A program made the position numbers and the translations under genes. Shown here in pieces: positions 36,043 to 46,431 of a DNA stretch of 64,000 nucleotides. The DNA comes from Magnetospirillum sulfuroxidans (GTDB taxonomy: Bacteria > Pseudomonadota > Alphaproteobacteria > Rhodospirillales > Magnetospirillaceae), in NCBI RefSeq assembly GCF_018224925.1, contig NZ_JAGTUF010000011.1, forward strand, positions 62,001 to 126,000. The letters run 5' to 3'. Each line of letters opens with the position of its first letter. Position 1 is the stretch's first letter. Under the pieces are notes generated by a model that saw nothing but the letters and a program-made list of their open reading frames with translations, did no database searches and was not told the origin of the DNA.

Positions 36043-36927
36043 TCAGCGAATGGGCTGCAAGACGTCCATCTTCAGCTTCAACGTGCCTTCCGGGTGCAGC
36101 TTGCCGCCCTCGCGCACGACCAGCAAGGCGTGGCGCGGATCGTCCGACCGCTGCATGCTGGTGGCCAGCAGGATTTCCGCCACCTTGGCCGCCTGGGTGG
36201 CGCGGGCCTGTGGGGTCAACACCACTTCATTGCCGTGTTCATTCAAGGCGGGGGCGGCGATTTGCTGCAATTCCCCGCCCACATCCAGCACCATGGGCCG
36301 GTCGATTCCGGTGAAGCTGCCGCTCATGCTGGGATTGACCGAGGTGATGGCCACCCGCTCCACCGAAGCGTCGATCGTCTTGCCTTTCTGCACGGTCACC
36401 GACAGCCCTTCCAGATACAAGGCGGCCGTCGAGCCCGATTGTTCGGCTTGCAGAATCGCGGTGGAAATCGGCGGGGTAACGCCGACATTGTCGCTGACCG
36501 CCCGATGGGCCACCACTTCGGCCACACGGCTGACATCGAACGTGCCGACGCCAAGGGCGTCGATCAGCCAGGAAATGTCATTCATGGCGGTGGTGAAGGA
36601 TCGCGACAGCGAGCGTTGACCCGCCTTGTCTTCATCTTCGCTCTTGCCGGTATTGATTTCGGCGAACAGATTGCGCTTAGTCCGCAGGCTGTCGGGGTCG
36701 GTCAGGTCGGGGGTCTTGATCTTTTGCTGCAACCACGCTTCGGCGATGGTTTTGCTTTCGCGCAATTGCGCGACCATGTCGCGGGCGCTGATCGACAGAT
36801 CGACCGCATCCGAGAGCACCGCGGCACTATTCGCCGATTGCACCGGCTGCACCAGAAACGAACTGTGCTGTGTCGAGGCGGCAATGGCCGCCTGAGCCCG
36901 TTTGGCGATTTCAAGATCATCGACCAT
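36043..36927 (-). CDS. Unknown 294-residue protein behind the partner-switch operon
   Basis: The product has no signal peptide or membrane helix. The first 130 residues are helical (AKRAQAAIAASTQHSSFLVQ, AVDLSISARDMVAQLRESKT). The rest looks beta-rich, with GSTAALYLEGLSVTVQKGKT, NPSMSGSFTGIDRPMVLDVG and a final GKLHPEGTLKLKMDVLQPIR. The start at 36927 has AAAGG 8 nt upstream. It lies 104 nt after the phosphatase gene on the same strand, so it may be transcribed with it. I do not recognise the family; a filament- or flagellum-associated surface protein is conceivable but unsupported. Confidence 0.65.
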   Translation of the reverse strand: MVDDLEIAKRAQAAIAASTQHSSFLVQPVQSANSAAVLSDAVDLSISARDMVAQLRESKTIAEAWLQQKIKTPDLTDPDSLRTKRNLFAEINTGKSEDEDKAGQRSLSRSFTTAMNDISWLIDALGVGTFDVSRVAEVVAHRAVSDNVGVTPPISTAILQAEQSGSTAALYLEGLSVTVQKGKTIDASVERVAITSVNPSMSGSFTGIDRPMVLDVGGELQQIAAPALNEHGNEVVLTPQARATQAAKVAEILLATSMQRSDDPRHALLVVREGGKLHPEGTLKLKMDVLQPIR

Positions 36928-37031
36928 GGACATGACCTTTTCTTGTCAGACTGCCATAAGTATGGCCCACACCCTTCTGGCGCAGAAGCCTATTGTGGTG
37001 ATTTCGCGTAAAAAAGACAAGAAAAAGGTAT

Positions 37032-38741
37032 CTATGGGCAGGCGCAGCACAGCGCCGTCAAATCGTCGCGCAAGGGGCGCTGAATCTGCGCCAGAAACGG
37101 CGCTAACACTGCATCCGTATCTTTTCCGAGATTCCGGGCCGAGGCTTCCAGCAAGCTCTCCACCCCTGCCGCTCCCAGGCGGTTTCCGTCCAGGGCCATG
37201 CTGTCGGCCAGACCGTCCGAGGCCATGAACAACAAAGCCCCGGGGCAAAGGGGGATATTACGTTCCGCATAGACGGCATGGGCGGAGACGCCAAGCGGCA
37301 AGCCCGCGCCATCACCCCGAACAACCTGACCATCGGGCCGGCGGAGCAGCGGCGGCGGCATGGCGGCGGCGGCATAGCGAAAGCTCCCCGCCACCAGATC
37401 AACCACCCCGTACAGCATGGTGGCGTACTGCCCCAGCGGCAGCAATCCGACCAGCCGACGGTTAACCTCGGCTAAAAAGGCCGCCGGCATGTCGGCCACC
37501 GGGGTGCAATTGGCCACCAGGCTGTGCAGGCGGAAAGTGTTGAGCGCCGCCGTCAGCCCGTGACCGGAAAAATCGGCCAACCATAAACCAAGGCGGCCAT
37601 CATCGATGGGCTGCAAGCCCCACAAATCGCCCCCCAGGGTCGACGAGGTTTCGAAATGGGCGGACAACCGCACTCCCAAGCGTCGTTCGATCTCGGCCAG
37701 GCTTTGTGCGCTGGGCAACAACTCCATTTGCATGGTCCGGGCCAGCTGTATCTCTTCGCTGACTGTTTCCGGCGGGGCTTCACTGATGACGGCGGCTTCG
37801 GTGCAGGTAACGCTTGGCGGCGTTTCGGCCTGGGCGTCATTGCCGCCCGAGGCAACCCAGCAGGTGACCTCATTGCCGGCATCGTTGAACTCCACCGAGG
37901 TAAAGGCCAATCGTCGCGCCAAGGCGATGCCCCGGCCATGGGGGGCAAAGGCGCGTTCGGGGGAAATCCGGTCAAAAGCCCGCCAATTGAAGCCGTCGCC
38001 TTGGTCGCGGATGACGAAGCGAACACCATCGGCCTGGCGATCCACCTGCACATCCACCCAACGGCCACGTCCCCGGGGAGTGTCCAGCCGTGCTTCGATT
38101 TCCTGACGCCAGCGCTTGGCGGCGACCAGTTCGGCCTTTTCGTCGAAATCAATGCCCAGATTGCCGTGCTCGACGGCGTTGGTGAACAATTCCGACAAGC
38201 CGGCGACCAGATGGCGGGCCTGGGGGCAAGCACGGGCCAAGGCAACCGCCAGGGTGTGCCCTTCGTCCAAGGTGCGGAACCGAAAGCGGCCACGGTCCAG
38301 CAAGCGCATGGCGGTGGTGCGTTTGTCCAGATCGTCTTGCAGCCGCAGCCGGCGCTGATGGTCGGCGATGGCGGCTTCGGTGACCGACAGCAACAACCGG
38401 CGATCCAAGGGCTTGGCCAGATAATAATAGGCCCCGGCGGTGATGCCTTCGCTGATGTCCTCGGTTTCGGCGTAAGCCGTTTGCATGATCACCGGAATAT
38501 GGTTCAGCCGCTCATCGGCCTTAAGCCGGGTCAGCAATTCCATGCCATTCATGCGCGGCATGCGCCGGTCCAGCAAGATCACGTCGAACGAGTTTGGATG
38601 GGCGTTGAGAATGCCCCACGCCTGGACGCCGTCCTCGGCGGTCACCGTCTCGAATCCGGCCGCGCGCAGATTGGCGACGATCACCTCGCGGTTCATGCGT
38701 TCGTCATCGACCACCAGCGCCCGGGCTGGCGCCGCGCTCAT
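37032..38741 (-). CDS. Response regulator with anti-sigma kinase-like and PP2C phosphatase domains
   Basis: The 569-residue product has three parts. A receiver domain (about 1-125) contains ARALVVDDERMNREVIVANL and the phospho-Asp region ILLDRRMPRMNGMELL. An HATPase/RsbW-like domain (about 130-320) contains HLVAGLSELFTNAVEHGN and HGRGIALARRLAF. A SpoIIE/RsbU PP2C domain (about 340-569) contains GGDLWGLQPIDDGRLGLWLADFSGHG in part. It can both phosphorylate and dephosphorylate a STAS partner, and the STAS gene lies one base upstream. It resembles HsbR, though the order of the last two domains appears swapped. Confidence 0.9.
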   Translation of the reverse strand: MSAAPARALVVDDERMNREVIVANLRAAGFETVTAEDGVQAWGILNAHPNSFDVILLDRRMPRMNGMELLTRLKADERLNHIPVIMQTAYAETEDISEGITAGAYYYLAKPLDRRLLLSVTEAAIADHQRRLRLQDDLDKRTTAMRLLDRGRFRFRTLDEGHTLAVALARACPQARHLVAGLSELFTNAVEHGNLGIDFDEKAELVAAKRWRQEIEARLDTPRGRGRWVDVQVDRQADGVRFVIRDQGDGFNWRAFDRISPERAFAPHGRGIALARRLAFTSVEFNDAGNEVTCWVASGGNDAQAETPPSVTCTEAAVISEAPPETVSEEIQLARTMQMELLPSAQSLAEIERRLGVRLSAHFETSSTLGGDLWGLQPIDDGRLGLWLADFSGHGLTAALNTFRLHSLVANCTPVADMPAAFLAEVNRRLVGLLPLGQYATMLYGVVDLVAGSFRYAAAAMPPPLLRRPDGQVVRGDGAGLPLGVSAHAVYAERNIPLCPGALLFMASDGLADSMALDGNRLGAAGVESLLEASARNLGKDTDAVLAPFLAQIQRPLRDDLTALCCACP

Positions 38742-38742
38742 G

Positions 38743-39051
38743 TCAGCCCCGTTCGATGGTGAACAATGAACCGAAACAGGCCAGATCCAGCAACTCGGCC
38801 ACATCCTTGCTTGGCCGCAGCAAGCTGACGCCGATGCCGGCATGTTCCGCCCGGTCACGCAACGTCAGCAGCATGCCGAGGCCGGCGGAATCCATGTAGG
38901 TCAACCCGGCCATGTCCACGGCGACAAAGGGTTGCTTGCGGGCCAACAGCTTGTCGATGGCGGTATCGAAAATGTCACGGTGATCGAACAGCAACTGATC
39001 CGAAAGAACCAGGGTCGGGCCGGCATCGCTGTCGATGATGCGGTACTTCAT
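38743..39051 (-). CDS. STAS-domain anti-sigma factor antagonist
   Basis: The 102-residue product is a single STAS domain with the phospho-acceptor block AGLTYMDSAGLGMLLTLRDR (Ser of DSAG). It is the switch protein for the kinase/phosphatase encoded next to it. It lies between the chemoreceptor and the response regulator with gaps of 18 and 1 nt, so all three form an operon. Confidence 0.92.
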   Translation of the reverse strand: MKYRIIDSDAGPTLVLSDQLLFDHRDIFDTAIDKLLARKQPFVAVDMAGLTYMDSAGLGMLLTLRDRAEHAGIGVSLLRPSKDVAELLDLACFGSLFTIERG

Positions 39052-39069
39052 GGCGCGTCTTTCCCGTGG

Positions 39070-41091
39070 TCAGGCCCCAACCGTCTTCTGACGGCCGGCG
39101 ATAAAATCTTCGAGTTGGGCGCTTTGTTGTTCGTCCAGATCGAAGCGGACATGGGTGTTTTGGTCGGTCACGGCCACCAGCGATCCATTCCACATTCCCA
39201 GCGGCGGCGGCAATTCGCACTGGAACTCGGTCCCGCGCGGGGCGGCGAACGGCCGATCCAGGATGCCGGTGCCGATCAAGGCGACATCTTGCAACAGACA
39301 TGGCCGGCGTTCGTCGTTCAAGACGATGGTGGCGGCGATGTTGATGGTGTGGCGCTGATTGGTGGTTCGGTTGTCGTCGGTCCCGGCCTGAACGATGTGG
39401 TCGATGGCCGCTTTCATCGCCCCCAACCGTTCGCGCATGGCCGTCGCCGACAGCCGCACCTCTTGTGAGCGGGCGCCGGTTTCTTCGGTGGCGGTGGCGA
39501 CTTCGCCGATATTGCTGGCCGCTTGCTGGGTCCCCTCGGCGGCATTATGGGCCGAACGGGCGATTTCCTGGGTGGCCGAATTCTGCTGATCCACCGCCGT
39601 GGCGATCGAGCTGGAAATGCCGGAAATTTCGCCGATGGTGGCGACGATGGCGCGCAACACCTGAACCGCGTCATTGGTGGCCCGCTGGATGGCGGTAACC
39701 TGACTGCCGATCTGTTCCGTCGCCCGGCTGGTCTGGTTGGCCAGCGACTTGACCTCGTTGGCGACCACGGCGAAGCCCTTGCCGGCATCGCCGGCCCGCG
39801 CCGCCTCGATGGTGGCATTGAGCGCCAACAAATTGGTCTGGCTGGCGATGTCATTGATCAGGCTGACCACCTCGCCGATGCCGGCAGCCTCCCGCGTTAG
39901 GCCGACGACAATGGTGCTGACGCGGTCGGCTTCTTGTTCGGCTTCGCCGGCGATACGGGTGGACTGGCTGACCTGGCGGCTGATTTCAGCCACCGAGGTG
40001 GACAATTCCTCGGCCGCGGCGGCAACCGCATCGACATTGCCGGTGGCGGTTTCGGCGGCGCCGGCGGCGGCATGGCTTTGATCGCGAACCTGGATGACGG
40101 TGCTGTCCATGGCGGCCGAAGCCTCGATCATGCCATCGGCCTCGGTCATCACCACGCCGATGGCGCCCGAGACTTCTTCGTCGATGGCGTTGGTCAGGGC
40201 CAGGATCTCACTTTGCAGCTTGCGCCGATTGCGGCGATGCTCGGCATCTTGTAGCGCGGCACTTTGTCGGACCTTCAAGGCATTGCCACGGAAAATCTCG
40301 ACGGCATGGGCCAACTTGCCGATCTCATCGCCGCGATTGGTGCCGGGAACGCTAACCGACAAATCGCCATCGGCCATCCGGGCGGTGGTCTCGGTCATCC
40401 GTGCCACCGGCGCGATCATCTGGCGGTCGATCAGCACCAGCACGACGATGACCAGAACCAGCGACAGCGAAGCCGAGGCCCCTTGGATCAGCGCTTGTCG
40501 ACGCACCGCGTCTTCCAGGTCGGTGCGGTCGATGACCAAGGTTGTCGCCGATTGAGCGATGCCGACCTGCGACAACTCGACCAACGATTCGGTCAGCGCC
40601 CGCAACCCCAGCGCGGCGTCGTCGAAATCAGCTTTCAGCGGCCGACCGGCGGCTTCCCCCTGCTGCGCATAGGCCGTCGCCATGGCCCGCCCCGATTCGA
40701 TGAACGGTTCAAAGGCCAAGGCAATGCCGTCCAGGGTGCGGACGGCATCCTCCATGCCCAGGGAATTGGTTATTTCCAGGCTTGATGAGTGATGATAGCG
40801 AAAATTCGCGATCGCCTCGTCGGCAATCGCCAAGCCTTCTTGCAGACGATCGGCATCGCGGGTGGCGGCGATGTCCGTCAGTGTCCCCTGAATGCGCAAG
40901 AGATCGATTTCAATATCCTTGATCAGCTCGATCAGCGGCAAATATTGCTCGGTGACCGAACTGGTGGTCGCCTCCATCTGATGGTTCAGGCGGAATAACT
41001 TCAACGCCATCCAACCATTGATCGCCATACCGGCCAAGCTGGCGATCAAGATGACGGCGAAGGCCAGGAAGAATTTACGCCGCATGGACAT
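39070..41091 (-). CDS. Methyl-accepting chemotaxis protein with C-terminal PilZ-like domain
   Basis: The 673-residue product starts [20 protein letters not shown]. It has a periplasmic four-helix-type sensor, a second membrane helix, HAMP and a signalling hairpin with the tip [20 protein letters not shown]. About 100 residues follow that chemoreceptors usually lack: [19 protein letters not shown] and [13 protein letters not shown]. These match PilZ in layout, but the second motif has Ala in place of the usual Ser and the Arg motif is loose. Cyclic di-GMP binding is therefore possible, not certain. It is first in the STAS/phosphatase operon. Confidence 0.85.
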   Translation of the reverse strand: MSMRRKFFLAFAVILIASLAGMAINGWMALKLFRLNHQMEATTSSVTEQYLPLIELIKDIEIDLLRIQGTLTDIAATRDADRLQEGLAIADEAIANFRYHHSSSLEITNSLGMEDAVRTLDGIALAFEPFIESGRAMATAYAQQGEAAGRPLKADFDDAALGLRALTESLVELSQVGIAQSATTLVIDRTDLEDAVRRQALIQGASASLSLVLVIVVLVLIDRQMIAPVARMTETTARMADGDLSVSVPGTNRGDEIGKLAHAVEIFRGNALKVRQSAALQDAEHRRNRRKLQSEILALTNAIDEEVSGAIGVVMTEADGMIEASAAMDSTVIQVRDQSHAAAGAAETATGNVDAVAAAAEELSTSVAEISRQVSQSTRIAGEAEQEADRVSTIVVGLTREAAGIGEVVSLINDIASQTNLLALNATIEAARAGDAGKGFAVVANEVKSLANQTSRATEQIGSQVTAIQRATNDAVQVLRAIVATIGEISGISSSIATAVDQQNSATQEIARSAHNAAEGTQQAASNIGEVATATEETGARSQEVRLSATAMRERLGAMKAAIDHIVQAGTDDNRTTNQRHTINIAATIVLNDERRPCLLQDVALIGTGILDRPFAAPRGTEFQCELPPPLGMWNGSLVAVTDQNTHVRFDLDEQQSAQLEDFIAGRQKTVGA

Positions 41092-41200
41092 AAGGGGGAC
41101 CCAATCGAAAAATACGAACCGGGTGATGGTGCGGCAATGCGCGCCGCGACGCAACCTTTGGGGCTGAAAAGCTTTTGGAAGGAATCTAAAGTTTGTGCAT

Positions 41201-41218
41201 ATTAGCGTTATTGCTAAT
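41201..41218. promoter_or_regulatory. Palindrome in an AT-rich patch before soxY
   Basis: ATTAGC-N6-GCTAAT sits about 103 nt before soxY and 110 nt before the divergent chemoreceptor. The surrounding 50 nt are much richer in A/T than the rest of the window. It is a plausible repressor site or promoter region. Confidence 0.45.
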
Positions 41219-41320
41219 GTAGTGTTTGCTTTTTTAACGCGGTTTCCGTTAGCTGTTTCCGGGCCGCACCAGAAGCATCCCGTCGTGAGGATGCCCCGGC
41301 CCAAAAACAGGGAGAGGAAA

Positions 41321-41785
41321 ATGACGTTCATGCACAAGCATGGCTGGGCGCGCCGTGACCTGCTGGTTGCCGCCGGCGCCGGCGCGGTGGCTTTGGCCCT
41401 GCCCGGCGCGGTCCAGGCGACGCCGCAAGAAGCCGATGCGTTTACCCGCAAAATGATTGGCGCCGCCAATCCCAAGACCGGCAAGATCCAATTGGTCGTC
41501 AAGGATGTGGCGGAAAGCGGCGCCAACGAACCGGTCCGCGTGGTCGTCGATAGCCCGATGACCGCCGCCGATCACGTCAAGGCCATCCATGTGATCGCCG
41601 ACGGCAACCCCTTCCCCGGCGTGTCATCGTGGTTTTTGACGCCGAAATCAGGCAAGGCCGAGGTGGCGTTCCGTATGCGTCTGGCCAAAACCCAGATGGT
41701 GCGGGCCTATGCGGTGATGAGTGATGGCTCGGTGTGGCAGACCTCGCAAGAGGTCAAGGTCACCATCGGCGGCTGCGGCGGCTGA
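41321..41785 (+). CDS. soxY: Sulfur-carrier protein SoxY
   Basis: The 154-residue product has a Tat-type signal ([20 protein letters not shown]) and ends in [10 protein letters not shown], the swinging-arm motif whose Cys carries the sulfur substrate during thiosulfate oxidation in the periplasm. GAGAGG stands just before the ATG. SoxZ follows. No soxAX, soxB or soxCD is in the window, so the pair is separate from the rest of the pathway here. Confidence 0.95.
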   Translation: MTFMHKHGWARRDLLVAAGAGAVALALPGAVQATPQEADAFTRKMIGAANPKTGKIQLVVKDVAESGANEPVRVVVDSPMTAADHVKAIHVIADGNPFPGVSSWFLTPKSGKAEVAFRMRLAKTQMVRAYAVMSDGSVWQTSQEVKVTIGGCGG

Positions 41786-41802
41786 AGCGGGGGAAAACGA
41801 TC

Positions 41803-42129
41803 ATGACCACACCGACCATCAAGACCCGGATTCCGGCCAAGGCGAAAAAAGGCGAGATCATCGAGATCAAGGCCCAGATCACCCACGACATGGAAACCGG
41901 TCAGCGCAAGGATGCCAACGGCATGGCCTTGTCGCGGCGCATCATCAATAAGTTCGTCTGCACCTGGAATGGCCAAGCGGTGATCAGCGCCGACTGGCAC
42001 ACGGCCATGTCGGCCAATCCCTTCGTTTCCTTTTTCGCCGTGGCGGAAGCGTCGGGGCCGCTCAAGCTGGCCTTTCACGACGATAATGGCGAAATCTACG
42101 AAAGCGTCACCGAAGTGGTGGTGGAATAG
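41803..42129 (+). CDS. soxZ: Sulfur-carrier partner SoxZ
   Basis: The 108-residue product, TIKTRIPAKAKKGEIIEIKA through GPLKLAFHDDNGEIYESV, is the beta-sandwich partner of SoxY. It has no signal peptide and would be exported as a complex with SoxY by Tat. It starts 17 nt after soxY and ends at two hairpins. Confidence 0.95.
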   Translation: MTTPTIKTRIPAKAKKGEIIEIKAQITHDMETGQRKDANGMALSRRIINKFVCTWNGQAVISADWHTAMSANPFVSFFAVAEASGPLKLAFHDDNGEIYESVTEVVVE

Positions 42130-42137
42130 CCAAAACC

Positions 42138-42168
42138 GCGTGGCCCCCAAGGGGGATGGGGACCACGC
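42138..42168 (+). terminator. Terminator hairpin behind soxZ
   Basis: GCGTGG pairs with CCACGC and CCCC with GGGG, with one C/A mismatch between them, around a 9-nt loop. It begins 8 nt after the soxZ stop. Confidence 0.65.
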
Positions 42169-42177
42169 AGCCTTATG

Positions 42178-42210
42178 CATATCCCGGTGAGTTCCTCTCA
42201 CCGGGATATG
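42178..42210. terminator. Perfect 14-bp hairpin between soxZ and the convergent CBS gene
   Basis: CATATCCCGGTGAG (42178-42191) pairs without mismatch with 42197-42210 around a loop of five. It stands 3 nt from the CBS stop and can end transcription from both sides. Its right arm shares 15 nt (TCACCGGGATATGGT) with 60411-60425, hinting at a dispersed hairpin family. Confidence 0.75.
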
Positions 42211-42213
42211 GTC

Positions 42214-42657
42214 TTAATGGGTCGCCGATACGTAATTGCGCAAGTTGTCCACCTCCATGTCCATTTCGTCCAGGCGGCTTTTGACCACGTCGCCGATGGT
42301 CACCATGCCGGTCAGCCGGCCGGCGGAATCAACCACCGGCAGGTGACGGATGCGTTTCGACGTCATGATCTTCATCAGATTTTCGGTACTGTCATTCTCG
42401 TGACAGGTCTGAACGGCGGCGGTCATCAGATCGGCGACCCGGGCCGTGGTACAGATATTATCGGATTGGGCCAGGCCACGAACGATGTCGCGTTCGGACA
42501 AGATGCCGCGAATGGCGCCGTCGTCATCGGCGGCGATCACCGCACCGATGCGGTGAGTGGCCAGCAGATGCGCCGCTTCGGCGATACTGGCCTGGGGGGA
42601 TATGGTCACCACGCCCGCCCCTCGAGCCTTGGTCTTCAGGATGGTTTTGACAATCAT
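42214..42657 (-). CDS. CBS-domain pair protein
   Basis: The 147-residue product has two CBS motifs: SPQASIAEAAHLLATHRIGA with GILSERDIVRGLA, and MKIMTSKRIRHLPVVDSAGR with GMVTIGDVVKSRL. Such stand-alone proteins bind adenylates and regulate partners. GGGGAGG stands before the ATG at 42657. Confidence 0.92.
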   Translation of the reverse strand: MIVKTILKTKARGAGVVTISPQASIAEAAHLLATHRIGAVIAADDDGAIRGILSERDIVRGLAQSDNICTTARVADLMTAAVQTCHENDSTENLMKIMTSKRIRHLPVVDSAGRLTGMVTIGDVVKSRLDEMDMEVDNLRNYVSATH

Positions 42658-42784
42658 CGACAACCTCCCCGTTCTTTTCTCAGCGCACACGGAACGCTGT
42701 CTTTCATAAGGGGGCGTCAACGGCTTGGTTCAAGGGGGCCATACCGATGGAAAGGGGCCGCCCGGAAGAGCGACCCCGTTTTAA

Positions 42785-44467
<1,683 letters not shown>

Positions 44468-44807
44468 GAAACCTCCGGCGCGCGCGAATTAAAGCTTTGG
44501 ATGGGGTTTAGACGGGGGCGTGCGGGTTCGTCAACGGTTTCGACCTATTTTGCCGTCCGTGCCGCGTTGACAGCGCAAGTAAGGGCGTAAAGTGAGCCGC
44601 CCCCAAGGCGCTGACCACCGCCGGCGCGCTCTGAATATCGGCAGGCTGGCCACCGCCATTCTAAACCCGGATGGGGCCGATTGATCCGGCCGCTTTGGCT
44701 TTCGCCGGCAAAGATGCTATCGACAACCCAGGATTTCGACGCGGCGGCGGCCAAACTGACGCACTTCATTTGATCCCCCCAGCCTCAGGCCAACCTCAGG
44801 AATGATC
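44468..44807. other. 340-bp intergenic gap between ettA and the nucleotidase gene
   Basis: I see no convincing gene here. A short minus-strand frame at 44545-44769 has no ribosome site or recognisable content. A TTGACA at 44567 with TAAAGT 15 nt later could be a weak plus-strand promoter. The gap must hold promoters for both divergent genes. Confidence 0.5.
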
Positions 44808-46331
44808 ATGACAGACAGATGGATGCGGTTTGGAATCGTGGCCGTGCTGATCCTGGGGCTTTCGCCTTTGGCCCAGGCCGGCGAAAGCCGGGTCACCTTT
44901 TTGCACTTCAATGACATCTATGAATTCATGCCCAGCGCCGATAGTGGCGGACTGGCCGCCCTCAAGACCGTCATCGACCACGAACGGGCCACCCATGCCG
45001 GCGCCATCCTGACCTTTGGCGGCGACCTGCTGTCGCCCTCGGTGGCATCGCATCTGAGCAAGGGCGCCCACATGATCGACCTGCTCAATCGGCTGTCGCC
45101 TGCCGCCGCGGTGCTCGGCAACCACGAATTTGATTTCGGCACGGAAATATTACGCACCCGCATGAGCGAAAGCCGGTTCCCGTGGGTCGTCGCCAATGTG
45201 ACCGAAGCCGATGGCCGCCCGTTTGGCCCCTCTGTGCCGACCCTGATGGTTGACGGCAACGGCGTGAAAATCGGCATTTTCGGGGTTTTGACGCCTGAAA
45301 CCGCCACGCTGTCGGTCGGGGTGCAAGCGCTCTTCAGCGCGGAAACGATAGCGGCCAAGGCGGCCGTCGCCGACTTGCGCGCGCAAGGAGCCGATCTGGT
45401 GGTCGCCCTGACCCATCTTGACCTGCAACAAGATCAGGCCCTGGCTTTGCAGGTCAAGGGCATCGACCTGATTTTGGGCGGGCACGATCACCAAGCCATG
45501 AGCATGGAGGTGGGATCGACCTTACTGGTCAAGGCCGGCCATGACGGCGCCTATCTGGCGGCGGTGGATATGACGGTGGAACACGGTGACGGCAATCCCA
45601 CCAAGGTCACCGCCAGCGGATGGAGATTTATTTCCACCCGTGGCGTCGCCGCCGCCGCCGATATGGCCGAAATCACCCAGCGCTATGACCGCGAGGTCAA
45701 TTCCGCCTTGGAAGAATCGCTCGCTCAGATAGCCGCCCCGTTGGACAGCCGCCAAGAGGTGGTCCGCAACGCCGAATCGACCTTGGGCAATTTCGTCGCC
45801 GATTCACTGCGCGACGCCCTGCACGCCGATATCGCCCTGATCAATGGCGGCGGTCTGCGCGGCAACCGCGTTTATGCCGCCGGCACCATGCTGACCCGCC
45901 TCGATATCTTGCGCGAACTGCCTTTTGGCAATAAGGCGGTGCTGCTTGAACTGAGTGGCGCCGATATCCTGGCCGCGCTGGAACACGGCGTATCCAAGGC
46001 CCCGGCCCTGGCGGGCCGCTTTCCCCAGGTCTCCGGCTTGTCCTTCCGCTACGACCCGCAGGCCGAGTCAGGCCAGCGCCTGCGCGCCGCCGCCATCGCC
46101 GGGACGGCCATCGACCCGGCCCGACGCTATCGGGTGGCCACCAACGATTATCTGGCTGGCGGCGGTGATGGCTATGCCGTCCTTGGTCGCGGCACGGTCT
46201 TGATCGACGGCAATGCCGCGCCTTTGTTGTCCACGGTGGTGATGGATCAAGCCCTCCGCCAAGGCGTGGTGCACGCGGTCCTGAACGATCGCATTCAAAC
46301 CACCCATGCCGCCGGTCCAAGCCGGCCCTGA
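44808..46331 (+). CDS. Secreted 5'-nucleotidase/metallophosphatase (UshA-like)
   Basis: The 507-residue product has a signal peptide (ILGLSPLAQA). The metallophosphatase domain carries FLHFNDIYEF, FGGDLLSPS, LGNHEFDFG and LGGHDHQ. The C-terminal nucleotide-binding domain carries LINGGGLRG and ATNDYLAGGGDGY. It would release phosphate from nucleotides or related esters in the periplasm. An ATG 6 nt upstream (44802) is an alternative start. Confidence 0.92.
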   Translation: MTDRWMRFGIVAVLILGLSPLAQAGESRVTFLHFNDIYEFMPSADSGGLAALKTVIDHERATHAGAILTFGGDLLSPSVASHLSKGAHMIDLLNRLSPAAAVLGNHEFDFGTEILRTRMSESRFPWVVANVTEADGRPFGPSVPTLMVDGNGVKIGIFGVLTPETATLSVGVQALFSAETIAAKAAVADLRAQGADLVVALTHLDLQQDQALALQVKGIDLILGGHDHQAMSMEVGSTLLVKAGHDGAYLAAVDMTVEHGDGNPTKVTASGWRFISTRGVAAAADMAEITQRYDREVNSALEESLAQIAAPLDSRQEVVRNAESTLGNFVADSLRDALHADIALINGGGLRGNRVYAAGTMLTRLDILRELPFGNKAVLLELSGADILAALEHGVSKAPALAGRFPQVSGLSFRYDPQAESGQRLRAAAIAGTAIDPARRYRVATNDYLAGGGDGYAVLGRGTVLIDGNAAPLLSTVVMDQALRQGVVHAVLNDRIQTTHAAGPSRP

Positions 46332-46350
46332 ACGGTTCCGCCGCCCCGGA

Positions 46351-46364
46351 TCAACAGCGGTTGA
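46351..46364. promoter_or_regulatory. TCAA-N6-TTGA operator, site 1 (radical SAM unit)
   Basis: TCAACAGCGGTTGA, a palindrome with 5-nt arms, ends 67 nt before the radical SAM start. It belongs to a set of four in this locus (46351, 49315, 49397, 61948), one before each transcription unit. Confidence 0.65.
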
Positions 46365-46431
46365 ACAAGGCGCGGACGCCGTTGCGCCAGCAGGGCCGAA
46401 GCCGGATTGTTAGCGGCATGAGCACAGCATC

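Noticed and set aside
40906-40918. A TCAA...TTGA near-match inside the chemoreceptor gene
   Set aside because: The spacer is 5, not 6, and it is within coding sequence.
44545-44769. Small minus-strand gene of 74 codons
   Set aside because: No ribosome site, motif or sensible composition; it lies in a promoter gap.
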